Part shown: one piece after another, positions 51,661-59,649 of the stretch
Layout of the letters: every line of letters begins with the position of its first letter
Numbering within the stretch: the first letter of the stretch is position 1
Assembly: GCA_964462945.1 (NCBI GenBank)
Contig: CAYWZW010000006.1
Location: 1-64,000, forward strand
DNA length: 64,000 nt
DNA from: GCA-020343675 sp964462945
Lineage (GTDB): Bacteria; Planctomycetota; Phycisphaerae; Sedimentisphaerales; Anaerobacaceae
Reading direction: 5' to 3'
Program-made: the position numbers and the translations under genes
Notes under the pieces: generated by a model
The model's input: only the letters and a program-made list of their open reading frames with translations
Told to the model about the DNA's origin: nothing
The model's database searches: none

Positions 51661-51825
51661 GGGTGCATGTCATCTTTGTAGGTAAAGAACAGAAAGAGCC
51701 ATCCTCATCCCGATAACGGCAATCGGGATGAGGCTGCCACCCAATCAGGATTGGCGAAAAACGGGTGGCAGCCTCAAAGCCGCAGGCTTTGGGGATGGTT
51801 TCACCTACATTCGTGACATGTACCC
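51661..51825. repeat. Composite multi-hairpin palindromic element
   Basis: Outer imperfect arms at 51661-51686 and 51799-51825 (GCATGTCA/TGACATGT and GTAGGT/ACCTAC). Inside lie three perfect hairpins: CTCATCCCGAT / ATCGGGATGAG (51704-51732), GAGGCTGCCACCC / GGGTGGCAGCCTC (51730-51775) and AAAGCC / GGCTTT (51776-51790). It lies in the 409 bases between divergent genes, upstream of the promoter at 51866. The rest of that gap shows no gene. Confidence 0.85.
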
Positions 51826-51865
51826 AAAATGTCCGGCGGACCTTTTCAGATATGTTCTTTTTCTC

Positions 51866-51893
51866 TTGAACCTTTCTGTAAAGGGCTTATAGT
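51866..51893 (+). promoter_or_regulatory. Promoter for the sugar isomerase gene at 51966
   Basis: TTGAAC (51866-51871), 16-base spacer, TATAGT (51888-51893), 72 bases before the start codon. Confidence 0.65.
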
Positions 51894-51965
51894 CCTGTGT
51901 AAGCCGCCGGTGCAATCTCCGGCGCACTCGAAAAAGCTGACGATGCGAACTGAAAGGAATTCAAT

Positions 51966-52880
51966 ATGAATCGGCCCCGTTTTTCCAGATATGACCCTAT
52001 CAGCCGGCGGGATATGATCAAGATAGTTGCAGGCACAAGTGCGGCTGTGACCCTCGGGGCCTGTGCCTCAACGCAGGGGCATCGAAAACCGGCCACCGGC
52101 GGACGCATCAATCAGTCCATCGCATACTGGTGCTTCGCCGAATACTGGAATCTGGATAAGATGTGCGAGGTTGCAAAGGCCCTCGGCTGTAAGAGCATCG
52201 AGCTGGTCGGGGCCAGTGACTTTGCCACGCTTAAAAGGCATGGGCTGGTCTGCGCGCTGGCGCCGAACGGCACGCCTGATCCCCCGTTCGTCAAGGGCCT
52301 TAACAACCCGAAATACCATGACATGATTGTTGCGAAAACGCGGGAGACAATCGACGCCTGCACCGAGTACAGCTTCCCCAGCGTCATCGCTTTTACCGGC
52401 GAACGCGAGAATATCCCTGATGACCAAGGCGCCGCCAACTGCGTCGCGGGCCTCAAAAAGATTATCGGCTACGCGGAGAAAAAGAAGGTCAACCTCTGCC
52501 TGGAGATATTGAACAGCCGGGTCGCGGTGGAGATGAAGGGCCACCCGGGCTACCAGGGCGACCACACGGACTATTGCATGGAGATTATCAAGAAAGTCGG
52601 CTCGCCGCGAATGAAGCTGCTCTTCGACATCTATCACGTGCAGATTATGGACGGGGACGTCATCAGCCGGATTCGCCAGCACAAAGACTACATCGGCCAC
52701 TACCACGCCGCCGGCAATCCGGGCCGCAACGAAATCGGCGACACGCAGGAAATCAACTACCGGCCGATCATGGAGGAAATCGTCAAGACCGGCTACACCG
52801 GATACGTCGGCCAGGAGTTTATCCCGACCGGCGATCCACTCGAAAGCCTCAGACAAGCCGTCCTTCTGTGCGACGTTTAG
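51966..52880 (+). CDS. Tat-exported sugar isomerase/epimerase (hydroxypyruvate-isomerase-like TIM barrel)
   Basis: 304 residues. GAAAGGAATTC precedes the ATG. Tat signal PISRRDMIKIVAGTSAAVTLGAC. The barrel belongs to the AP-endonuclease 2/xylose-isomerase-like family: WNLDKMCEVAKALGCKSIEL, VIAFTGERENI, NLCLEILNSR (metal-ligand Glu), MKLLFDIYHVQIMDGD (Asp/His ligands) and GYVGQEFIPTGDP (final Glu). Close in layout to hydroxypyruvate isomerases. It ends convergently with the 52974 gene across a palindromic repeat. Confidence 0.88.
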   Translation: MNRPRFSRYDPISRRDMIKIVAGTSAAVTLGACASTQGHRKPATGGRINQSIAYWCFAEYWNLDKMCEVAKALGCKSIELVGASDFATLKRHGLVCALAPNGTPDPPFVKGLNNPKYHDMIVAKTRETIDACTEYSFPSVIAFTGERENIPDDQGAANCVAGLKKIIGYAEKKKVNLCLEILNSRVAVEMKGHPGYQGDHTDYCMEIIKKVGSPRMKLLFDIYHVQIMDGDVISRIRQHKDYIGHYHAAGNPGRNEIGDTQEINYRPIMEEIVKTGYTGYVGQEFIPTGDPLESLRQAVLLCDV

Positions 52881-52885
52881 AACTT

Positions 52886-52954
52886 GTAGGATGGGCAGGT
52901 TCTCCTGCCCATGCCGTTCCGAGGCAGCATGGGCAAACGAGTTGCCCATCCTAC
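52886..52954. repeat. Nested hairpin repeat between convergent genes
   Basis: Outer arms GTAGGATGGGCA / TGCCCATCCTAC enclose two smaller hairpins, ATGGGCAGG-TTCT-CCTGCCCAT (52891-52912) and ATGGGCAA-ACGAG-TTGCCCAT (52929-52949). Its ends resemble the GTAGGGTGGGGC palindromes elsewhere. It could act as a two-way terminator for the genes ending at 52880 and 52974. Confidence 0.8.
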
Positions 52955-52973
52955 CTGCTGCTCATCTACTCAT

Positions 52974-54194
52974 CTATTCGACGGTCAGATCCGGGTTGTC
53001 CGGCCCGAAATGCTTGAGCAGGACAATGGGGTCGGCCTTTGAGGGATTGGTGATAGTCACGCCCTCTTTGGCGGCCTTCTCGGTCACGAAGAACTCATCG
53101 TAGGTCAACTGGCCGTACCGTATCAGCGAGGGCGTCTCGATACCCCAGACACCTAATGTGCCGTGCCCCTGCATCGTGATGAACCCGTATGCGGCGCTGT
53201 CCTTGATCGTCACCGTTTCGCCGGGCAGAACCGTCAGCTCCTTGGCGCTGAAGGCATGGGACTTGTAGCATATCCAGTTTTCGATATAACCTTCGGCTTC
53301 CATCTGACGCACCGGCCGAACGGGTTTGGGACGCATGAATCGGTTCTTGGCGAAGTCGGGGTCAACGTTCAGCTCCCAGTCGATCACCGTAAGCAGGTGG
53401 TCAACATGACCCTTCTTGTCCTTCGGCGTATCTTTCCACAGCAGCTCTTTGGGGACAACCTGGTGGTGCGGAACCGACTCGTACATGGCAAAGACATCCG
53501 AAGCCTTCTGCGGCTCGTAGGTACACAGGCTGCCGGGGGCGTGCAAAACGCCGGGCGGGACATCCCAGCCGGTGCCGACTTCGAGCCGGTACGCGACGGA
53601 CAGATTAGTGATCTTATTGTCGCCCTTTTCAAAGTCGGCCAGGGCCTGGCGGACCTGCTCTTTTGTCGTGCCGGGCTGAAGACCGAAGAACGTGTAGGGG
53701 AAATCGCCGCCGTAGTTGTTGGCCTGCGGCGGGAAATAGTACGCCTCGGGTTTGCCCAACTGCCCCGTCAGCGCCGCATGTTTGTCGCGATGATGAATAT
53801 GGTGAGGCAGCGCGCCTTTGTTGTCGAAGAATTTCGAGTACATCGGCCAGCGCTGATGCTTCTTCCACAATCGCTCGCCGATGATCTCGCCTTTCAACTC
53901 GGCAACGGCATCCAGCAGGCGCACCTTTTCGATCTTGCCCCCGTCCTGGAAAACAATAAAGCTCAGCCCTTCGTTCTCGAAGGTCAAAGGCCCGTTATCG
54001 GCAGGAGTGGTCGATGCGAACCACCGCTCATCGATTCCCCCGCGCGGCCCGCCCATCGCATAATAATCATCCGGATGCAGCTTAATCCGCCGGCCCGGCA
54101 CACAGAACGAACGCGGCACCCAGTTCGGCGCCAATCGCAATACACCGTCGCCCTGCTCAAGCGCCTTATTGACAATTGAACTAACACTCGTCAT
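52974..54194 (-). CDS. Mannose-6-phosphate isomerase-like cupin protein
   Basis: 406 residues from ATG 54194 with GGAGG about 9 bases upstream. It resembles class I phosphomannose-isomerase homologues: GPLTFENEGLSFIVF early, the cupin metal cluster LPHHIHHRDKHAAL (about 130-143), KPEAYYFPPQANNYGGDFPYTFFGL, and GTGWDVPPGVLHAPGSLCTYEPQ (about 222-244) with the second metal His. The C-terminal cupin half (VLPGETVTIKDSAAYGFITM) is also present. It may interconvert aldose and ketose phosphates or free sugars, but the substrate is unknown. First of three leftward genes' products acting on sugars in this stretch by position, reading downstream of the oxidoreductase at 54246. Confidence 0.8.
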   Translation of the reverse strand: MTSVSSIVNKALEQGDGVLRLAPNWVPRSFCVPGRRIKLHPDDYYAMGGPRGGIDERWFASTTPADNGPLTFENEGLSFIVFQDGGKIEKVRLLDAVAELKGEIIGERLWKKHQRWPMYSKFFDNKGALPHHIHHRDKHAALTGQLGKPEAYYFPPQANNYGGDFPYTFFGLQPGTTKEQVRQALADFEKGDNKITNLSVAYRLEVGTGWDVPPGVLHAPGSLCTYEPQKASDVFAMYESVPHHQVVPKELLWKDTPKDKKGHVDHLLTVIDWELNVDPDFAKNRFMRPKPVRPVRQMEAEGYIENWICYKSHAFSAKELTVLPGETVTIKDSAAYGFITMQGHGTLGVWGIETPSLIRYGQLTYDEFFVTEKAAKEGVTITNPSKADPIVLLKHFGPDNPDLTVE

Positions 54195-54218
54195 GCTTAA
54201 TCCTCCATAGCCAATCAT

Positions 54219-54240
54219 GGTGGGGCAAGCCCCACCCTAC
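54219..54240. repeat. GGTGGGGC-type dispersed palindrome, copy 3
   Basis: Exact reverse complement of the copy at 11553-11574. It lies between the stop of the Gfo/Idh/MocA gene and the start of the cupin gene, within the probable operon. Confidence 0.85.
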
Positions 54241-54245
54241 GATTC

Positions 54246-55391
54246 TTATGCTTTCTTGACGGTCTTCCACTGTTTGTCCTTCGCCGAGGCCAGGACCGCG
54301 TCGCAGACGTACTGTGTCGCCAATGCCTCGCGGAAAGTCGGCGAGGTCGGCTTGTCCTTGGCCAGGTTCTCCAGGAAGTCGGCCACCTCATGGACAAACG
54401 TGTGCTCGTACCCGATCTGGAGCCCCGGCACCCACCACTTGCCCATGTAGGGCATGTCACCGTCGGTCACGTGCACCGAGCGCCAGCCGCGAATGATCGA
54501 TTCGTCGCTGTGGTCGAAGTAGCTCAGCCGGTGCAGGTCGTGGAGGTCCCAGGCGATGGACGCCTTCTCGCCGTTGATCTCGAACGTATAAAGGGCCTTG
54601 TGGCCGCGGGCGTAGCGCGTGGACTCGAAGTTGCCCAGCGAACCGTTGTCGAACCGGCAGAAGAACGTGCACGCGTCGTCAATCCCCACCGGCTGGACCT
54701 TGCCCGTCTCGACGTGCATGCGTTCCTTGACGAAGGTCTCGGTCATGGCGCAGACCGAGCCGATGGGCCCGTTTTGCCACATGGCGGTGTCGATGCAGTG
54801 GGCCAGCAGGTCGCCGGTCACGCCCGATCCGGCCGCTTTGACGTCCAGCCGCCAGGTCGCCATGCCGCCCTGGGGCACGTTCGCCGAGATCGTCCAGTCC
54901 TGCAGGAAGTTGGCGCGATAGTGAAATATTCGCCCCAGACGGCCCTGGTCGATCAGCATCTTGGCCAGCGTGACGGCGGGCACGCGCCGGTAGTTGAACG
55001 AGACAAAGTTGGCCACGCCCGCCTTCTCCACGGCATCGACCATCGTCTTGGCCTGGGCCCCGTCGAGCGCGAGCGGCTTTTCGCAGAAGATGGCCTTGCC
55101 GGCCTTGGCCGCGGCAATGGCAATCTCGGCGTGCACGTTGTTGGGGACACAGATGTCCACGAGGTCCACCTTGTCGTCCTCGATGACCTTATGCCAGTCG
55201 GTGGTGTGGGACTTGTAGCCCCACCGCTCGGCGAAGGCTTTGGCCACCTTGTCCTCCAGCCCGCACACCACGTGCAGAACCGGCTCGTAGGGCACATCAA
55301 AGAAATGGTTGACCTTGCAGTACGCGTTGGAGTGCGTCCGGCCCATGAAGCCGTAGCCGATCAGACCCACGTTCAATTTCTTCTTTGCCAT
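54246..55391 (-). CDS. Gfo/Idh/MocA family oxidoreductase
   Basis: 381 residues. NAD(P)-dependent sugar dehydrogenase fold: dinucleotide-binding VGLIGYGFMGRTHSNAY (about 7-23), VDICVPNNVHAEIAIAAAKAGKAIFCEKPLA with the conserved E-K-P (about 75-105), and the C-terminal substrate domain with SGVTGDLLAHCIDTAMW (about 189-205), carrying the usual Asp-x3-His pair. It has no signal peptide, so it is cytoplasmic. It follows the isomerase at 55438 by 46 bases and precedes the cupin gene, forming a three-gene sugar oxidation/isomerisation set. Substrate unknown. Confidence 0.93.
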   Translation of the reverse strand: MAKKKLNVGLIGYGFMGRTHSNAYCKVNHFFDVPYEPVLHVVCGLEDKVAKAFAERWGYKSHTTDWHKVIEDDKVDLVDICVPNNVHAEIAIAAAKAGKAIFCEKPLALDGAQAKTMVDAVEKAGVANFVSFNYRRVPAVTLAKMLIDQGRLGRIFHYRANFLQDWTISANVPQGGMATWRLDVKAAGSGVTGDLLAHCIDTAMWQNGPIGSVCAMTETFVKERMHVETGKVQPVGIDDACTFFCRFDNGSLGNFESTRYARGHKALYTFEINGEKASIAWDLHDLHRLSYFDHSDESIIRGWRSVHVTDGDMPYMGKWWVPGLQIGYEHTFVHEVADFLENLAKDKPTSPTFREALATQYVCDAVLASAKDKQWKTVKKA

Positions 55392-55437
55392 AAGATTCCT
55401 CCCGATATATGCGGCCTGGAGCGCCAGACCATCTCAA

Positions 55438-56334
55438 TTATCCATACTTTTTGTTCAGCTTGTCCACAGCCTTCTTGCATTTCTCCGTCACCGTCCAGGC
55501 GTCCGCCCAGAAGCATAAGTCAATCGTCCACCAGTCGTGCCCCATGTCGTTCTTTGCCAGCTCGGGCATCAGCTCGTCAAATTTGATCTTGCCCTCGCCG
55601 AACGGTGCATGTGTCGATGTCTCATTGTCATGCAGCGTGCCGTCTGAGTCGATCAGGTGGACATGATTGATTTTCCCTCGCAGGTTTCGCGCCAGCTCGA
55701 CGACGCCGCCCTTTAGAATTTCCTTTTTGCCCGGCTGACGCGCGCCGGTTGTGGCCACCATGTAGCCGTGACACGTATCGAACATCACGCCGAAATTGTC
55801 GTGATCGACCTCCTTGACGATTCGCACGATATCCGAGGGCTTATTGAACGCAAAGCCGGGCTCGAATTCCCAGGCCACCCGGACGCCCGCGTCGGCGGCA
55901 TCGGCGGCACAAATCTTCCAGGTCTCCACGACCCGTTTGCGCGCCGTCTCGGGGTCCACCTTCTCGAAAATGGTGGGCGGCTGGACGCAATCGACGCGAA
56001 TGGCGGGGATTCCAAGATCCACGCAGAATTGCAAATTCTGACGAAAGCAGTCGATGTAGGCGGAATTGTCGTCGGTATCGATGAGGTGCTGGCTCCACAA
56101 ATTGGCGGCCAGACCCGACCAGCCAAGCCCCAAGTCCGCCACTTTCTGCTTGCAGGCATCCCGTTGCTCTTGTTCCGGCATGTCGTCCGGGTTCGGATGC
56201 GGAGGGAAACCGCCCAATTCTACGCCGTCAAAGCCCAGATCCGCCAGCCTCTCGATGACCTCCTCCCAGGGCACGGGGTTCTTCCCGTATGGGCCGATCG
56301 TATATGCCCACGATCCAATTGATATTCTTTTCAT
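55438..56334 (-). CDS. Sugar phosphate isomerase/epimerase family protein
   Basis: 298 residues with AAGGAG before ATG. TIM barrel of the xylose-isomerase-like family: ISIGSWAYTIGPYGKNPVPW at the start, LGFDGVELGGFPPHPNP (first Glu ligand), VRVAWEFEPGFAFNKP (second Glu), NFGVMFDTCHGYM (Asp/His) and NHVHLIDSDGTLHDN (His/Asp). Cytoplasmic. It heads the leftward set followed by the Gfo/Idh/MocA and cupin genes; such pairs occur in inositol-like, 3-keto-sugar and rare-sugar pathways. Confidence 0.9.
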   Translation of the reverse strand: MKRISIGSWAYTIGPYGKNPVPWEEVIERLADLGFDGVELGGFPPHPNPDDMPEQEQRDACKQKVADLGLGWSGLAANLWSQHLIDTDDNSAYIDCFRQNLQFCVDLGIPAIRVDCVQPPTIFEKVDPETARKRVVETWKICAADAADAGVRVAWEFEPGFAFNKPSDIVRIVKEVDHDNFGVMFDTCHGYMVATTGARQPGKKEILKGGVVELARNLRGKINHVHLIDSDGTLHDNETSTHAPFGEGKIKFDELMPELAKNDMGHDWWTIDLCFWADAWTVTEKCKKAVDKLNKKYG

Positions 56335-56552
56335 AATACACTCCTTAATTTAAAGCTAATCCTCTCAATGGTTTACGATTCCATCCCCTCATTTCCACCC
56401 GTCTTTTTTTTCGGTCAAACGAGCAAGAAACAGTATAACATTTTGCCGCCATTTCTGAACAATACAAGAACATTTTCACAGATTTCATCAGGCGTTCGGG
56501 ATTCGAGACATGCCCGATGCGAAAGGCAGCCGCTTAAGAGCCGGCGGCATTT

Positions 56553-59500
56553 CTATTGCTCTTGCCGGTGTATGGCCACCTCCAGGGTCTGGTCCTTGGA
56601 GACGGCCAGCCTCTGGGCCAGAGTGACTTCAAGCCGGCCGTCTTTGAGCGCGTGCTCGCTTCTAACGGCAGTACGGTCTAAAGTCACGACTACTCGCGCC
56701 GGGCGGAAATCCTCAGGCACGGCAAAAGCAAGAGACTTCACACTCAACTGACCCCAGCCCAAGTGGATTCGTTCACGCTGCGATTTTTCGTCCCGCGCCT
56801 GCGAAAATGTCCCCCAGCCCTCGGCCGCGGTGAACGCCGCACTGAACTTCTCCGGCGTGACCCTCGGCGCAAAGCCGAGATGTCCCTTCGGGCCATGGTA
56901 CTCATAGCCGGCAAGAGCCGTATAGACGCCCCAGCTTGCCATCGCCCGTGCGTAATGGTCGCCGCACTCGACTTCGTTGAAGGGGTTGTGCTTAGCGGGA
57001 TGATAGCGCTGCTGGACGCCGTGACATAAGGCAAGGGCCTGTTCGACCATCCCCTCCCAGACCATGTGGCCGGCCACCTGGTATTCGATGCCCGTCCAGA
57101 CTTCTTCGCGGTACCGAACGCCCTCCGCCGGATATTCGCTCTTGGGCCACGTGCAGGTGAGCAGGCCGGGCTCGCCGGGCCGTGCGAACCACCGCTCCGG
57201 CTTGTGTGCAGCGTTGTATGGCCCAACGTCGGGCGCCCAGTTGTACTTCCAGACCGCTTGCAGCGCCTTTTTGACATATTCCTGCGGATAGATGTAGCCT
57301 AAGCCAAGCTGATGTGCCCAGCCCTGGCCAAAGAGCTGGTCGGACAAGCATCCTTTCGCGTATTGATATTTCGGGTGCTTCTCAAGGTCCACAAGCTGGA
57401 TGAAGTACTCGCCGTCCCAGAGACGCTCGACGGTGAGTTTGCTGCCGCTCTCGAAAATCCTCCGGCAGCGTTCGGCGAACTGCTGATCGCCCATTTCTTT
57501 GGCCATTTCCTCGCCCGCGCGAAGTGCCGCCAGATACAACGAGCCGACAAAGGTGTTGGGCCCTTCAAAGTTGATGTCGTAGGTATTGTGCTGGCTGGCC
57601 TCGATGAGGCCGTCGTCGTTGCCATCCTGGGCGATGGAGAACTCCAGCGTCTTTTTGATGCGAGGCCAATTGCGCTTGAGGAAGGCATCGTCGGCGGACA
57701 TTTGGTGCTCGCGGTAGGCTTTGAGTACGGTGCCGCACTGGCCGTCGGCGGCGTAGGCCCGGTTGCTCCTGAAGCCGACCAGGCCGGTGCCGGACTCAAA
57801 TCCCTCGCCAAAATCCTGCATTTCCCGGGCGCTGCGCTCAAGCTGCGGGAAGAGACGCGCCGGGGCGTGAGCGTAGTTCCATACGTGGGTACAGGTGCCG
57901 GTGCAGCAGCCGACGCCCTCCCACGCCCAGAACCGGCCGTCCTTCCACCACTGGCAGGTATCGGTCGCCAGATTGCACACGGTCGAATGTAAGCGGAAAA
58001 GCAGCCACCGCGGCAGCGTGCCGTACTCGTAATAGGTCTTGTACCACTCGGCGGTATCGTCGGTCAGGCGGCTCCAGTTATCGAGCGCATAATGAGCAAC
58101 CTGGCCGGCACTGTCGAAGCGGCCGGCGTATTCGTGGCCGTTCTGGTGGTTCGGGAAGAACCAGGCCAAGACAAAGGTGAAGACGCCTCTGCCGCCCGGC
58201 CCCAATACTACGGTACGAGCCGCCAGGGCCGTGCTGCGTCTCTCGGTGACGGGATAGGCGACGTCCTCTTCGGCCTGGAGCTTCGCCGCCCTTTGGCCAA
58301 CACTCTCAAGCAGTCTGCGAGTATCGTCCGGCGACGCCCCATCTTGCACGAGGGCCAGAACCATTGACCCGTAATCAGGCAGCTTCTCGATGGGGCCGGT
58401 AGGCCCTTTGTGCGGCTCGTCCGCCGTCTCGATTTGGTCAACGTTGATATGTCCCCAGCCGCCGGAGAAGCTGTCCACGATCTGGATTTTCGCCGTCTTG
58501 CCTTCGATATCCTGCACGTTCCAGAAATGCCACGCGAGCGTCTCATCGTTCTTGCCGACAGCCGTGCGCACGACATTGCCCTCTACGATCAGATTTATGC
58601 AGGTTTCGCCCGCGTGACCACCGCCGCCGATCAAAAAGTTGATAAACTTACGCGATATCTCAAAGGCCGGCGAGGTCAGTGTACCCTGGGGTCCATCTCC
58701 GCCCAGGAAGGTATTCACGATCCCTTTGCCTTCAAAGCCGCTTACCTTCTGCTGGCTTCCAAGCGTGCCCTTGGCGGGGCCCTTGCCGAAAGCTTCTCCC
58801 GTCACTTTCCACTGGCCGTAGTCCGGGCCTTCGAAGTCCGCCAGCACGATTTTCGGGCGGGGTTCCGCCGCCTGCTGCGGCAGGGGTGCTTTCTGGGCCG
58901 TGTGCACAATCAAGGTCCGCCCGTTTTCGTTGACGAGCCGGCTTCGGCGCAGCGCATTGGCCGCCATTGCCGAGTCGATGAGGACGGCGTTCTCGAGCCA
59001 CCCTACAATGTTGACCGGCAGATTGGCGTCGGAGGTGTTCTCGACAACGATGCTGAACATGGTGGCCGGAAGAGCGGAATCTTGCGCATTAAGCGGAATG
59101 AAAGGAGAGGACGCCGTCAGGCTAACCTTTACGGGGAATTCATCGTTGCGGTATCGAACAAAGGCAATCGGGTATTCGCCGATAAACTCCACCGTCCCGA
59201 AGTCTCGGTCTAATGCCTTGGAATACGTCTTGCCGTCCTTCTGCGCGACGACGGCAAAGCCTGAATCCACCGGTGACTCAGGCCGGTACGTCCGGTAATT
59301 TTCAGCTCCGTAACCGGAAAAAACGTTGCGGTTGAAGATTTGCCAGAGGGCAAGCGTTCCATCCCCTCGCAGATAGAGCTGTCCCGCTCCAATGCCGCCG
59401 ACCGGCATCCCGATGGTCTCGGCGTCTTTGCCGCTATAGACTTGGCGCTGCCCCCGCTGGTAAAGCTTCTCGACGGCTTGCTTCGAGAGCCCCTTGTCCG

Positions 59501-59612
59501 CCGGGACCAGATGCCGTCCCTGCGGCTTCTCCTCGCCGCCGGCCAAGCCGTGAAACATCAGGAAAGAGCCACATATGATCAACCCAGTGAAAGCCGCCAA
59601 TACTTTCTTCAT
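56553..59612 (-). CDS. Secreted GH116-family glycosidase (GBA2-like)
   Basis: 1019 residues. Signal peptide LAAFTGLIICGSFLMFHGLAG. The N-terminal GBA2-type domain starts GKDAETIGMPVGGIGAGQLY (about 61-80) and includes LALWQIFNRN. Residues about 270-400 hold an inserted beta-sandwich (FEGPDYGQWKVTGEAFG...FLIGGGGHAGETCINL, INVDQIETADE) of the kind seen in GH32/68-like C-terminal modules. The catalytic toroid includes CCTGTCTHVWNYAHAPARLFP (about 565-585), YAADGQCGTVLKAYREH, and EASQHNTYDINFEGPNTFVG. Family members cleave beta-glucosides, beta-xylosides or glucosylceramide. The gene ends 218 bases before the isomerase operon and sits 37 bases after the GH172 gene. Confidence 0.9.
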   Translation of the reverse strand: MKKVLAAFTGLIICGSFLMFHGLAGGEEKPQGRHLVPADKGLSKQAVEKLYQRGQRQVYSGKDAETIGMPVGGIGAGQLYLRGDGTLALWQIFNRNVFSGYGAENYRTYRPESPVDSGFAVVAQKDGKTYSKALDRDFGTVEFIGEYPIAFVRYRNDEFPVKVSLTASSPFIPLNAQDSALPATMFSIVVENTSDANLPVNIVGWLENAVLIDSAMAANALRRSRLVNENGRTLIVHTAQKAPLPQQAAEPRPKIVLADFEGPDYGQWKVTGEAFGKGPAKGTLGSQQKVSGFEGKGIVNTFLGGDGPQGTLTSPAFEISRKFINFLIGGGGHAGETCINLIVEGNVVRTAVGKNDETLAWHFWNVQDIEGKTAKIQIVDSFSGGWGHINVDQIETADEPHKGPTGPIEKLPDYGSMVLALVQDGASPDDTRRLLESVGQRAAKLQAEEDVAYPVTERRSTALAARTVVLGPGGRGVFTFVLAWFFPNHQNGHEYAGRFDSAGQVAHYALDNWSRLTDDTAEWYKTYYEYGTLPRWLLFRLHSTVCNLATDTCQWWKDGRFWAWEGVGCCTGTCTHVWNYAHAPARLFPQLERSAREMQDFGEGFESGTGLVGFRSNRAYAADGQCGTVLKAYREHQMSADDAFLKRNWPRIKKTLEFSIAQDGNDDGLIEASQHNTYDINFEGPNTFVGSLYLAALRAGEEMAKEMGDQQFAERCRRIFESGSKLTVERLWDGEYFIQLVDLEKHPKYQYAKGCLSDQLFGQGWAHQLGLGYIYPQEYVKKALQAVWKYNWAPDVGPYNAAHKPERWFARPGEPGLLTCTWPKSEYPAEGVRYREEVWTGIEYQVAGHMVWEGMVEQALALCHGVQQRYHPAKHNPFNEVECGDHYARAMASWGVYTALAGYEYHGPKGHLGFAPRVTPEKFSAAFTAAEGWGTFSQARDEKSQRERIHLGWGQLSVKSLAFAVPEDFRPARVVVTLDRTAVRSEHALKDGRLEVTLAQRLAVSKDQTLEVAIHRQEQ

Positions 59613-59649
59613 CGTTCGCTCCTTGCACTTATGAATCAGATCATTGCAT

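Noticed and set aside
54390..55586. 398-codon frame antisense to the Gfo/Idh/MocA gene
   Set aside because: Shadow of a GC-rich gene; low-complexity Arg/His/Val-rich translation with no motif.
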